Positions 47,986 through 58,517 of a stretch of 64,000 nt of DNA are shown one piece after another; positions within the stretch are counted from its first letter, which is position 1; the number at the start of each line of letters is the position of its first letter. The stretch is from the NCBI RefSeq assembly GCF_963678635.1, contig NC_087064.1:52410684-52474683 (forward strand), given 5' to 3'. A program made the position numbers and the translations under genes. The DNA is from Symsagittifera roscoffensis (lineage: Eukaryota; Xenacoelomorpha; Acoela; Convolutidae). Below the pieces are notes generated by a model. It saw nothing but the letters and a program-made list of their open reading frames with translations. It had not been told where the DNA came from and ran no database searches.

Positions 47986-48092
47986 CCTTAGGACGCATTT
48001 TCCTTAGGACTTCGAACTGTAGGACTTCTTAGGACGCATTTTCCTTAGGACTTCGAACTGCGGACGCATTTTCCTTAGGACTTCGAACTGTG
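47986..48092. repeat. ~31-bp minisatellite
   Basis: Three imperfect copies of GGACGCATTTTCCTTAGGAC followed by TTCGAACTG, with partial extra units. Confidence 0.75.
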
Positions 48093-48433
48093 CCGAACCA
48101 AAAAGTCCCCCTTTGTACTATTTTGAGATATCCATTTTTGGCTGACAGACCTTAAATTTTTGTAAAGTCGCCGTTGGCGCCAATCTATACTAATTTTTAG
48201 GGGGAGCGATTTTTTGGCCGAAACTTTCCAAAAAGTGCCCAAAAACGCCGTTTTTTGGCCTGTTAAAATTCGCGTGCGGCGCACAAAATTTCGTCAAAGA
48301 AGGGTCTTTATAGTGATTTGTGAGAGCTCAGAAAATCAAATTGGTCGACCTAAAAAAAGGTCGACAAAATTTTCAAATTTTTTTGAAAATCCGCCCCCCC
48401 CCCCACCTCAAGAAATTTCTAGAACCGCGCCTG
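48091..48433. mobile_element. hAT-like MITE relative, downstream of the gene
   Basis: It keeps TGCCGAACCAAAAAGTCCCC, GTTGGCGCCAATC, AAATTGGTCGACC, GAAAATCCGCCCCCC and a degraded right end CTAGAACCGCGCCTG. The left terminus is missing and appears to have been joined to the minisatellite. Confidence 0.65.
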
Positions 48434-48869
48434 CTTTTACGCCTAATTTCACTTAAATTTGACATAAAAGAATTGCTGTTGAAAATGTTTTTGCCTCTTG
48501 GTCCGTTTTCCTCGTCTTTTGATTTTTTGTTTTCGCGGAGGTCACCTTTTTTGCCTTCCACTCAGCAATCTCAATATTGATAATCAACACAGGAAACAAA
48601 TTTAAGATGCGCGGGGACGCAATTTAGATTCATTTGATACTCATACAAATTGTTATATCCAAATAACTTTAAACATGAAAAAATTGATGTAGAAAAAAAA
48701 TTGGTAAAATTAAATTAACAAAAATGAAAATCCATGATTTGAAAGTTTTCAATTTTTAAATCTCAAGAGACGTGACAGCATCTTTTTTTCTTGATGAAAG
48801 TAAATAGCTAAACCAGTGTAGCCGGTTGCTGTGATAGTAGCATAATAGCACACAGGGCTCTTTTTCCTT

Positions 48870-50590
48870 TTTGCCCCAGCCTGCGAAAGTAAAAAAAATT
48901 ATTCATCTTGCCCGATTCCAAACTGACATGCAGATGGTCAAAAACATGACAAACATAATTGAGCGTCAGATAAAACCTCGTAAAAACGCTCGTTACACCA
49001 TAATTTTCACGCTCATATTAAATAAGGGGCAGGAAAGACTACAAATATCTGAAAAAAAGCTAATCTTACGAGGAAAAACATCATTTGCTAAAATATACTC
49101 ATTGCTTAACACCATAAAAACTACTGCTGTGAGATCCGATACCAAAATTTTTAGTTCAGATAAGTCACTCACAAAAATATGTTTGAAGCAATGTTTTTTT
49201 GCTTCCAACCTATAAGTCTTGAGGACCCAATAAAATACCTGTTTGTGCTTTGAACGACAGTGTGCACATAATCAACCGTAATTAAACTATGTCAATAAAA
49301 GAATGTATCTCGAAAATTAAATTTCCTGAAATCTTAAAACAACCATATCTTATTTCCGTATGTATTCAAAAACGAGATACAGCCAATCCAATCAATTATC
49401 GGTCAATTTCCATAACAACAGTTGTCTGTAATATATTTGAAAAAATTTTATCAGCTCAAAAAATCAAGTTTTTTGGATAATAACATCCTAAATCGCAAAA
49501 AATTTGGTTCCAGGCATGGTTATTCGACCAATGATGATCTTCTATACACAAAAGAAAAATTCAGGTTCCATTTTGATGAACATAATTTATCAGCAGCGGC
49601 CTTTTAAGATATCTCGAAAGCGTTTGATTCACTTTCACATCCCGTCCTCGAACAAAAATTGAGGAATCTTGGTTTTGAACCATCAGCCTTCGATTTAGTA
49701 AATTTTTTTCTATAAAACAGACAGCAGCAAACAATTGTGAATGGTGCGTATTCAGATTGGTTTAAGTTGGAGCAAGGTGCAATTAAGGGTACTCTACCAG
49801 GACCTCTGCTGTTTGACTTAATGATGTTAAAGATATTCCAGAAATTCTAACCAAGTCATGTACACTTGTACAGTATGCCGACGATACAACACTGCTAACT
49901 CTCCATTCAAATCCGATATCTGCAACAAATATCAATGAATCCAGTTTCAACAAAATACTCTCATATTTTTTTTAAACCAAATAATGATAAATGTAGACAA
50001 AACTCAGTCCATCATTTTCTCTGCTCCATCACAAAAGATACTTATAGAAAACTGCAAGCTGTAAGTAATAAGTTACTAAGTCAAAATATCTCAACCCATC
50101 AAGTTTCTGGGTGCTAACATATATGCATGTTTTATTTTTAGAAAAGAAGTTAACAAAGTGTTACAGAAGATGGCTAGTGCATTCCAAACAATCAAATGCA
50201 TAAGAGATGAAATTCCTCTACGAACCAGAATCCTTTCACTCAATACCATTGTATTAAGCCATTTACACTATCCATGCATGCTTTTGAATGGTTGCACTGA
50301 AGAAAATCTAGACAAGCTGGGAAAGCAAACAAAATGGGGCATACGAATTGTCATGAAAATTAACAGAAGAGATTCTGTCATAAATGTGAGGGAAAAACAA
50401 ACAATTCCCACTGCTGCTAGATATATCAAATACAGATCAAAAGTTAAGCCAAAAACAAAATTAGAGCCTTTAATTTCCGGCAGTTTCCGAATTCTAATTT
50501 CCGCTTTAATCATCGCACCAGCTCAATTCTCCTGTCAGGATTGTGTAAAACCGATTTTCTTCATAGGTCATTCCTTTTTACATCAATAAA
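48870..50590 (+). pseudogene. Non-LTR retrotransposon (LINE) reverse transcriptase, broken
   Basis: The fragment reads through a pre-RT segment (48871-49215, 114 codons). It then shows RT blocks: ANPINYRSISITTVVCNIFEKIL (fingers; the first 12 residues are the diagnostic part), FGSRHGYSTND, DISKAFDSLSHPVL and a degraded GxxxGTLPGPLLF. The catalytic YADD is intact at 49874-49885. The C-terminal thumb-like region is at 50158-50400 (RDEIPLRTRILSLNTIVLSH). Stops and frameshifts occur at about 49606, 49715, 49820 and beyond. The motif pattern suits the Jockey/CR1-like group. No endonuclease is seen upstream, so the copy is 5'-truncated, as usual for LINEs. No clear poly-A tail was found. Confidence 0.8.
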
Positions 50591-52503
50591 ATTTTAGGTT
50601 GGTACTTCAAAAATTCATCTCCATGAAGAAAACCTGTTCACTGCAAACAAATCAATAAATCAATTGTAAAATCTCACTAGAGAAAAAATTCTAATACATA
50701 TAAAGGGTAGACTTTACCAACACCCACTTCCCCCCTACTTCTTAAGGAGAATCTTATGTTTTCAGTAACTGATGAAACATTTTTTTATCCACGTATTTAA
50801 TAATAATGTACACTTGTTTCATCCACAATCAGTTTTGTAACTGCAAAATTGATGCAACATTATAGTATTTTTTTTTCTCTCTTCTCTCTACATTTTCACT
50901 TTTAATCATTTCAACACCAAATTGTGATTTCTGATTTGTTTTCAACAATAAAAACTTTCCAAGGCTACAGTTCAACATGTTTTCCTTGCTGTGAACGTGT
51001 TTCAACTTAGTTTTCAGCCATGCAAAAAAATGAGTTCACAGAAGTGTCTCGAATGAAAAACTAGCGTCGTAAGTTTTTGCATTGCCGTCCGAGATACTGG
51101 AAGTCAACCTCTGAAATTTGATTTTCAAAACATCTGAAAATTTTGTCAATTTTTCTCATTACCTTTTCAAAAACTTGTCAAACAAAACAAAGAGCCTGAT
51201 AGCAATTGAAAAAGATAAAAGCAGGCATTTTTTTGGTTTCATTTACACCCGCTTTTATTGACTTTTAAGCCATGCTTTTAGGTATTCTCAATAATGAAAT
51301 TAACAAAAAACTTCCTCTGTTCAGCAAAAATAATGGTCCTCGGAGATACTATTCTAGCTTGAAATAAGAAACCTGGGATTAGAATAAACGCCAAAATAAA
51401 CAAGGATAGCCGGTTACTGTGCAGGTAGCACACAATGTTCCGAAAATAGTCTTAAGAAAAACACAAACATTTTTTCAAGTTATGGTCCTTTTTCGGCTTG
51501 GTGTGATCAGAGGAGCTAAAACAAAAACTGGAGACAACCAGACTAAAAAAGCAGAATGAAAAACATTTTTTTGAGAAAAATGACTTGAAAAAAAATCAGA
51601 AAGAAATTTTCCAAAATTTTCAATTGTTTCCAGTTTTTTTTCGATTTTTAATAATTTCGATTTCAAAAAGACGATAAAAGACTCGAATTAAACAAGAATT
51701 AAGCAATTAAAATGAGACTGCTTGCACGACTTATTCGCTCGAAATAAGCCAAAAGTCAAAAAATTTAAACCGGTTTTCTCGACACTGCAAAATTTTGCAA
51801 TAAGTTTAAAATCTGATTCGAATAACGAATGAAAGGGCTTTAATATGATATATCACTCAGCCCATAACAATGATTGTTTGTGGCACCTAATTTTGCGTGG
51901 AAAACAAACAGAAAAAAAACATTAGATAAACTAAAACACATGAATACAAAGTTCCTGCCCATTTCAATGGAAGGAACAATAAATAAATAAGTCTTCGAGT
52001 GTTAAGTACACAAATAATTTTTCTTCATTTATTTTTTTATTTGTTTTTTTTTCTAAAAACAACAACAAAAACCGTGCTGCTTGTCGAGTTTTATCTTTGA
52101 AAAATTCTTCATTTCTTGTCCATAAAGTACGAGACAAATGAAAAAAAATCTGTTTATGTTTTTGTTTTCAATACTACCATAAATTCGATTTTTTGAAAAA
52201 ATTTTGTCTTCTTTTAATTTTTGACCTAGCGAAAAGTTTTGGAACGCTGCATCACTCAGTATATACAAATCTCTGAGTTTGTGCAGGTTTTTCATTTTTA
52301 TTGTACTCCAATCAAATCTACAAAAATCTTAATGAAGGATTTATCTCAAGAAAAGATTATGTTGGTTATTGTTCTTTTTCTGCTGACGAGCATTTTTTCT
52401 TTTGATTAACTCGTTCTGTTTTTTTGTTTTTCCACTGCGATTTAATTCCCCTCTTCAATTGAAGAGTGCAACCCTTGATTTGTTTTTGTTCGCAACCCTC
52501 CAA
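50591..52503. other. Intergenic stretch, no gene seen
   Basis: AT-rich, no recognisable feature. Small open frames at 51475-51666 and 52053-52295 lack motifs. Confidence 0.4.
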
Positions 52504-52934
52504 CCCTAGTCGATCAAGGGAGGTTATCTTGCAAGATCTTGCAAGATTCTTGCAAAAGAGGGTTATCTTGCAAGATCTTGCAAGATGGAGGTTATCTTGC
52601 AAGATCTTGCAAGATAGAGGTTATCTTGCAAGAATCTTGGAAGAGGCAGGCTATCTTGCAAGAATCTTGCAAGATAACCATCCCAAAATTTCTGTCGAAA
52701 AACACAAAAAAAACAAAAGAAACTAGGTGTAAGATCAAAAAAATTGATTCTAGAACGAGAATTCAAAACTTTTTCGAGTTGATCTGAAAAAAACTTTAAA
52801 TTTTTTTTTCAAAATTGACAGTTTGAATCGTTAAAAATTGTGCAGAGATCTTTTAAAGAGATGCATCCTCTTTAAAAGAATCTTGCAAGATTCTTGCAAG
52901 ATCTTGCAAGATAACCTCCCTTGATCGACTAGGG
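52504..52934. mobile_element. TIR element with CTTGCAAGATCTTGCAAG palindromes, copy 2
   Basis: This is the best-preserved member of the family at 431 bp. The two ends are a perfect 43-bp inverted repeat that begins CCCTAGTCGATCAAGGGAGG and continues into the palindrome. The left half is a tandem array of GGTTATCTTGCAAGATCTTG units (six or so), the right half has a few palindromes, and the middle is AT-rich. Flanks give no clear target duplication. It codes for nothing; open frames across it are repeat translations. Confidence 0.85.
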
Positions 52935-53991
52935 AAGTGATTCTCGATACCTGACAGAGCAATTTGGTCATTTCATTTACTTGTGATTCTTTAACTGTAT
53001 AAAAATAATGTCGAATTCGAGATTAAGATTTGAACTAATCTGCCATTGGGAGATGCGTGACTGCGGAAATTCAATATTGATTTACATGCCCAACATAAGC
53101 TTTGTGCAGCCGCCGCATACTTTTAATTTCGAAAAACATTTGAAAATGATACATTCGTAATGCTAATTGGTTCAATTTTTCTTTTCGCTTTCAAAAACGT
53201 AGTTTGCATGTTAGTTTTTATTTCCAAATACAACCCAAGCCTTTGATTTCTTTGTCTAAGTTGATGACCGCTCAGTCCTTAGTCTACATCACTCAATGCT
53301 TGAGGGAATTTCATATAAAAAGACTTTGTCTCATTTCATGTAATTATTTCAAGTAATCAATTAGACATATCTTCAAGCTCTTAGCTCAAATTCTGTGTTC
53401 TTGTGATCGGTTTTATCATCAGCGAACAAAATCATTTTACTCCGATGACATACATCGGTTAGTTCAGTAATAAACAAAATGAATCACATGGCCCTAAAAC
53501 TGACTCTTGTGGAACTCTACAAGTATCCAACACCGTTTCAGACTTTTTTTTATTGGTTTGTCCGTTGAAAATTTCCTAAAAAGTAGATCTAGATGTCTAG
53601 TCACCTCAGTGGAATGGGTATCTCAAAAAAAAATGATTGTTAGGTAAACAGCAGAGTATACCAAAATCATAATTTATTTGATGATTCTGCCGCGACTTAA
53701 GTCGTCTTTGCGCAAACAAAGCGAATGTCTTTGGTGCTTATAATTTTTGGTGCTTATAACTTTTGGTGCTTATAACTTTTGAAGACTATAAATTTTACCC
53801 TCATAAAAGTTTTTACGGAACTGGTCAAATGCATATTTGATAGGGTCTCAGAACACATTTGTGGTACTGATACAATGGGACTGTTATATTTTGATTTTTC
53901 TCTTCAATTTTTCTATCATTTGAAATAATGTACAAATGAATAACTTAGTTCTAACATTCCTGTTCTATAATGTCAAAGATTGTTGTTTGCG
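52935..53991. other. Intergenic stretch with a small tandem repeat
   Basis: No gene was recognised. 53733-53785 is about three copies of TTGGTGCTTATAACTTT (period about 18-20 bp). Confidence 0.5.
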
Positions 53992-54073
53992 TTAATGGGG
54001 GCAGTACAACAGTGCCGAAGTACAACAGTGCCGAAAAATAATTTAGTTCATTAGTGCCGAAAATGAAAACTTT

Positions 54074-55494
54074 CATTACGAGGCCAAATTGCGCATTCTC
54101 TGCATTGTAAGCGCAATCCGCAACAGGCCAAAATCAGATTTGTCGCGGAATCCGCAACATTGCTACTTTTCTTTGATCTTCTATGCTGTTTTGGATTCTA
54201 CAAACAAATACCTAAATCATTGTACCGCTCAAAACCGCTCGAAAAATAGGCGAATTTGCGGAATCCGCAAGTGTATTTGCGGAATCCAGAACAGTTTGTG
54301 GAATCCACAACCAAATGTTAAAACATTTGTATCGTTAAATTGAGTTGTTGCGGAATCCGCAACTGTAAGTGGAATCCGCAAACTGTAAGTGCAATCCGCA
54401 AATTGTAAGTGTAATCCGCATTTTGTTTGCGGTTTCCCTTTACATATATTTATATGTGTAGTAGCCTTTAAAATCATATCTTTTAAATACAAGATTTGAT
54501 TTTACTAGAATAGAAATTTAACAGAATAGATCAGTGTTTGGGATTAATGGAATCCCATTTACTGACCAGTATTTGGGATCGATGAAATCCCAAATACTGA
54601 ACTAATTCGACGATTTGCTATGCGTTGGGTTTCCAATCACTCTCAACCTAATGACTCCTAATAATGGATATATTCCTTATTTATTCCACATTATTCAAGT
54701 TTTTTGGGATTCCATCAATCTTAAATACTGACCAGTGTTTGGGATCGATGGAATCTCAAATACTGAACTGAATCGACGATTTGCTTCGCGTTGGGTTTCT
54801 AATCACTCTCAACCTAATGACTCCAAATAATGGATCTATTCCATATTTATTCCATATTATTCCAGTTTTTGGGATTTCATCAATACCAAATACTGACCAG
54901 TATTTGGGATCGATGGAATCCCAAATACTGACCTAAATTGGCGATATGCTGTCTGTTGTGTTTCCATACACTCTCAATTCAATGACTCCAAATTCTGAAA
55001 ATGTTTGGTGTTTTGTTTCCAAAATACTAAAAGATGACATCCACCGATTTAGGTAACCAATGTTATAAGACTTGTTCGTGGATTCCGCTGACAATGGTTA
55101 AGTTTTTGCTTTTAAATTCCGCATTGCTAGAAATTAGGTTTCCAGGTCAGTTTTTAATTGTTCATTTGCAAGTTCAATATTGAAAAAAATTTGGAATCCA
55201 CTTACAGTTTGCAGAATCCACTTACATTTGCGGATTCCGCTCACATTTTGCGGAATCCACTTCCAGTTGCGGAATCCAGAACAACTAGCTATTTTTGCTT
55301 GTTACGGAATCCGCAACAAAACAAATGTGCCGACAAAATTTACGTTACAGGTATATGTATGCGGAATGCACTGAAATTTTGTTTGTGGAATCCACTTACA
55401 TTTTGGAACATATTTTAAGACTTGTCTCTGGAATCCAGAATCATACAGCCACAAAATTGTGCTCCTATCCAATGCACAGTTTGGCCTCGTAATG
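54074..55494. mobile_element. Nested element with GCGGAATCCGC dyads
   Basis: It has 23-bp terminal inverted repeats, CATTACGAGGCCAAATTGCG at 54074 and its near-complement ending 55494 (21 of 23 match). The left part (54110-54430) and right part (55190-55440) carry many copies of TTGCGGAATCCGCAA or half sites such as GTAAGTGGAATCCGCAA, the right-hand ones mostly inverted. It is inserted in the TTAA-flanked element. Confidence 0.75.
54534..54932. repeat. Nested ~166-bp tandem repeat with 13-bp inverted arms
   Basis: The unit contains CAGTATTTGGGAT, a 7-base spacer and ATCCCAAATACTG. Copies start at 54567, 54733 and 54898 (periods 166 and 165). Between them is CGACGATTTGCT...TTGGGTTTCC. It lies in the middle of the GCGGAATCCGC element. 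Confidence 0.8.
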
Positions 55495-56086
55495 TTGTTC
55501 AACAGTGCCGAAAATATGAACAAATTTCAACATATTAAGTGCGGAAATCAAAAATAAAACGGCGAACGTTTAAAATCTTAAGAGGCACTTAAAGATTTTT
55601 GGACAAAAGTTTGCAAATTAGACATTTTGGCGCCAAGATAATTGTTTAATTTGCAGTTGCAGACATTTTGGCGCCAAAATTGGAGTAATTTTCTTTGATA
55701 ATTATCGTCAGTAACTTCTCGCTCTTTAGAAAATGCGTTCAAATTATTTTGAAATTCTCCCGCTTTTTCCGGCACTGTTGTACTTCGGCAATGTTGAACG
55801 CCCCCCCCCCTTAATGAGACTTCTGCGTTCATTTTAGGTCGCTCCAATTGATGCTCTTGTGTTTTTTTTTCTTTTTCTTGGCTATGTCCTCAGGATTCAG
55901 CAGCTAATGGCAAAGTGCAGCAAGGAAATTCTCCTGTCTCGTTGTGTAAGGACAAAATTGAAATCAACAAAATTTTCATGGAATGAGGATGTCAATTTAT
56001 TTGGAACGAGGGTGAATTAAATGCGTGGTGAAAAATAATAACATAGCAATCAAAAATACGCTAAAGAATTATTTTGGAACTTGATT

Positions 56087-56352
56087 TGGATCTACTTAAC
56101 AATTCCCCTCCCCCCCTATTACAAAAGGGGGGAAATTGTTATGTAGGTTCAGCTAGCAAATTACTAGCAAACTAGTCGAACTTTCAGCCAATCAGAATGC
56201 AGCAAATTCTGAAACCGAGAAAGTTCTAATTGGCAACAGCTGTTACACTTAGCAAATAAGCACGTAAAATGAACTTAGCAAATGAGCGCGTAAATTATAG
56301 GGGGAGATTTTTAAGTAGGTACCATAGGGGCGAAATTGTTAAGTAGATCCAC
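56087..56352. mobile_element. Small TIR element (TGGATCTACTTAACAATT)
   Basis: The left end reads TGGATCTACTTAACAATT and the right end is its complement, AATTGTTAAGTAGATCCA. Inside are further shorter copies (AATTGTTATGTAGG and TTTTTAAGTAGGTACC), so the element is internally repetitive. The flanks TGATT on both sides suggest a 5-bp duplication, allowing for one extra base. The rest holds nothing recognisable. Confidence 0.65.
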
Positions 56353-57352
56353 TGATTTTTTTCAATTTTTGGTTCGTTGCAATTTGTTTTGCAATTTTGT
56401 CAAATTTTTTCAAAATGAAACTGAAAATTGGCAAAGCAGTAATTGAAAAAAATAACAGATTGTATTTGGCATTCTTCTAAACATGGTTAAAACTCACTTC
56501 ACTGGAAGTTTTCATTTTGGAGGAGTTTGAAATTGAAGTGAAATTTGGCAAAAAGGTCGCCTTCGCCTCAATGTTTCTTCCTCTTGACAGCAACAGTAAT
56601 AATGATAGGACACGAACAAACTGACAGGAGACTTGCGCACAAAAATGAGCGTTTTCATAGAAGAAAATGGCTTTGAACCAGACTGTCAGCCAAAATATAC
56701 TCTTCAAAATCAAAACAAAATTGATGAAAACAAAGACATCATGTTTTTTGGCGCCACCCAATGAGTCATGAAACTATCGGATCAATGACATAATGAAAAT
56801 TTTGGTTTTATTCAAGCATTTTCCCAAGGCAGCTTCAATTGCCAACAACGGTCAGGTCAGCAAAAATTTTGATAGCGTAGAAGCCAAACAGGGACTAATG
56901 GGGGACTAGAAGACATAAAGATCCCATGTCATCAAGATGTGAGTGATAGTGTCTTTTCTGATTGTGCTGAGGTGCTTTCTTTTCTCCAAGTATCAGTAGA
57001 TAAAGTGAAGAAAGTTGCCTTCGATTGCTCTATATGATATTGCACCAAAAATGTGATTGAAAATTTCTCTTTAGTTTTGGTGAGGTTAACCCGAACCATC
57101 AATGTATTAAATAATCAAACTCAATTGCTAATGCTCCCAGACTCAGTAAATAAAATTTTACTCAAATTTTATTTGAAGTAAAGAAATATTCAAAGATGTT
57201 TTTCTTCATTTTTTGTGTTAAGTATTCGATACTAGTTTGATTCAACTGATTTAATATTAAATACATCAGATGTGGGTACATATTTTGTCGGTTAGTTTTC
57301 GTACCGGTTTTGGCGAAGTAGTGTCAAAACACTTGAGAGTTCTGTGGCTGGT

Positions 57353-58204
57353 TCTATGAAAAAATACTAATCATACAAGTTTCATACATTTTGCTAAAAT
57401 AATGTCGTCGAATTTTCGAAAAATTTTTCTCTTGTTTTGGCATAAAATTCGGTGTATCGTACTAAATAAAAAAGAAAAACTTATGGAAAATGTATGACTA
57501 GCAATTTTTGATGGCGACGACAAAAATTTTTCAAAGTATTTTTGAAATTGCCCCCAAATTTTTTTATCTGTTTTTTTTTCAACCGCAAATTGATTTTCAT
57601 ACTCAAACAAACATTTTTTGAACAAAAAAATTTTTTGCATGCAAAATTTAATTTTTAGTGTGTATAACGTAGTCCTGGATATACTAATATTGGGTTTATT
57701 TCCTTTTCTCTTCATAATTTTTTTTAAAAAACGCTTAAAACTCCTCTTTCTTTTGTATGGCATGTTTTTGTATGCCTTGATCAAGATCTGGTAATTTAAA
57801 AATCAAATTTTGGAAATAATCATCTTTGAAAATTTTAAAAGTTCGTTAATTTCGTTATATTATTTGTGTGAGACAGAATTAAAACATTTCAGGGTGTTTC
57901 TCATGCATTTTTAATGCGAGACGGCCAAACCTTTGCTTACTACCTTTGAGTAACCAAGGTTTATGTCATTTGTGTTCGGTTACGGACACAACCAAAAAAT
58001 TTTAAGAAATTAAAATGAAGAAAATCAATATTTTTGGTTTATGGAAAAATGCTAGTCATACAATTTCCATATATGAAAAAATAGTAATCATAGACCTTTC
58101 AAGCAATTTTCTGTACTTATGGAATTGGAATTGGATGAAAAGTGTATGATAAGCATTTTTCGATATATGAAAATTGTATGACTAACATTTTTGGTCAACC
58201 CGGG
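57353..58204. repeat. CCCGGGTTGAC family, large copy
   Basis: The left half starts GAAAAAATACTAATCATAC (terminus lost); the right end is TTTTGGTCAACCCGGG at 58189-58204. Inside are several TCATACAATTTCCATATATG half sites. A long central segment (57480-58020) is shared with 61480-62280. Confidence 0.55.
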
Positions 58205-58344
58205 TAACTAGTTGAAGCTTGATTGATGCTTTGATAGTTAACTTCTTTGCTTTGCTTTGTTCTACAGATTTTTTAAGCTTCAATTCAAGTTGGACCTTGA
58301 GTCACTAGAGTGGAATAGATATCTCAAATTGTAAAAAAAGGTTG

Positions 58345-58517
58345 ATTAATTCCTTTTTGAAAAAAGACAATAAAAGTCAGAGCGAAAAATATGTTTTTAG
58401 TTATCTCTGCTTTTTTCTATTCAACCATTTTTTTTCACAGAGATAACTAAAAACATATTAGTCCATGACAGTTTTTCGCTCTGACTTTCATTGTCTTTTT
58501 TTCAGGAAGGAATTAAT
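58345..58517. repeat. Foldback (long inverted repeat)
   Basis: The left arm, 58345-58409 (starts ATTAATTCCT, ends TTATCTCTG), and the right arm, 58438-58517, are near-perfect complements, with a 28-bp loop. The right arm has one ~14-base insertion (TAGTCCATGACAG). Confidence 0.8.

Larger units (their letters stand above)
53992..55814. mobile_element. TTAA-flanked inverted-repeat element hosting two nested repeats
   Basis: The outer ends are TTAA (53992-53995 and 55811-55814) enclosing inverted termini. Left: GGGGGCAGTACAACAGTGCC then GAAGTACAACAGTGCCG. Right: the complement, with a C10 run next to TTAA. Roughly 37 bp align with few mismatches. A TTAA duplication is characteristic of piggyBac-type transposons, but the terminal bases are G rather than the usual C, so the superfamily is uncertain. 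It has no transposase. Confidence 0.65.

Noticed and set aside
52366-52766. Overlapping open frames of 67-86 codons on both strands
   Set aside because: Repetitive LARSCKI/QDLARFL peptides arising from the CTTGCAAGATCTTGCAAG array.
52504-52934. CRISPR-like array (short repeats with spacers)
   Set aside because: The repeats are palindromes inside a TIR element in a genome with spliceosomal introns; spacers are not of constant length and no cas-like gene exists.
54089-55523. Several 64-87 codon frames rich in NPQ, ESA, RIP repeats
   Set aside because: They are readings of GCGGAATCC repeats in different frames and strands.
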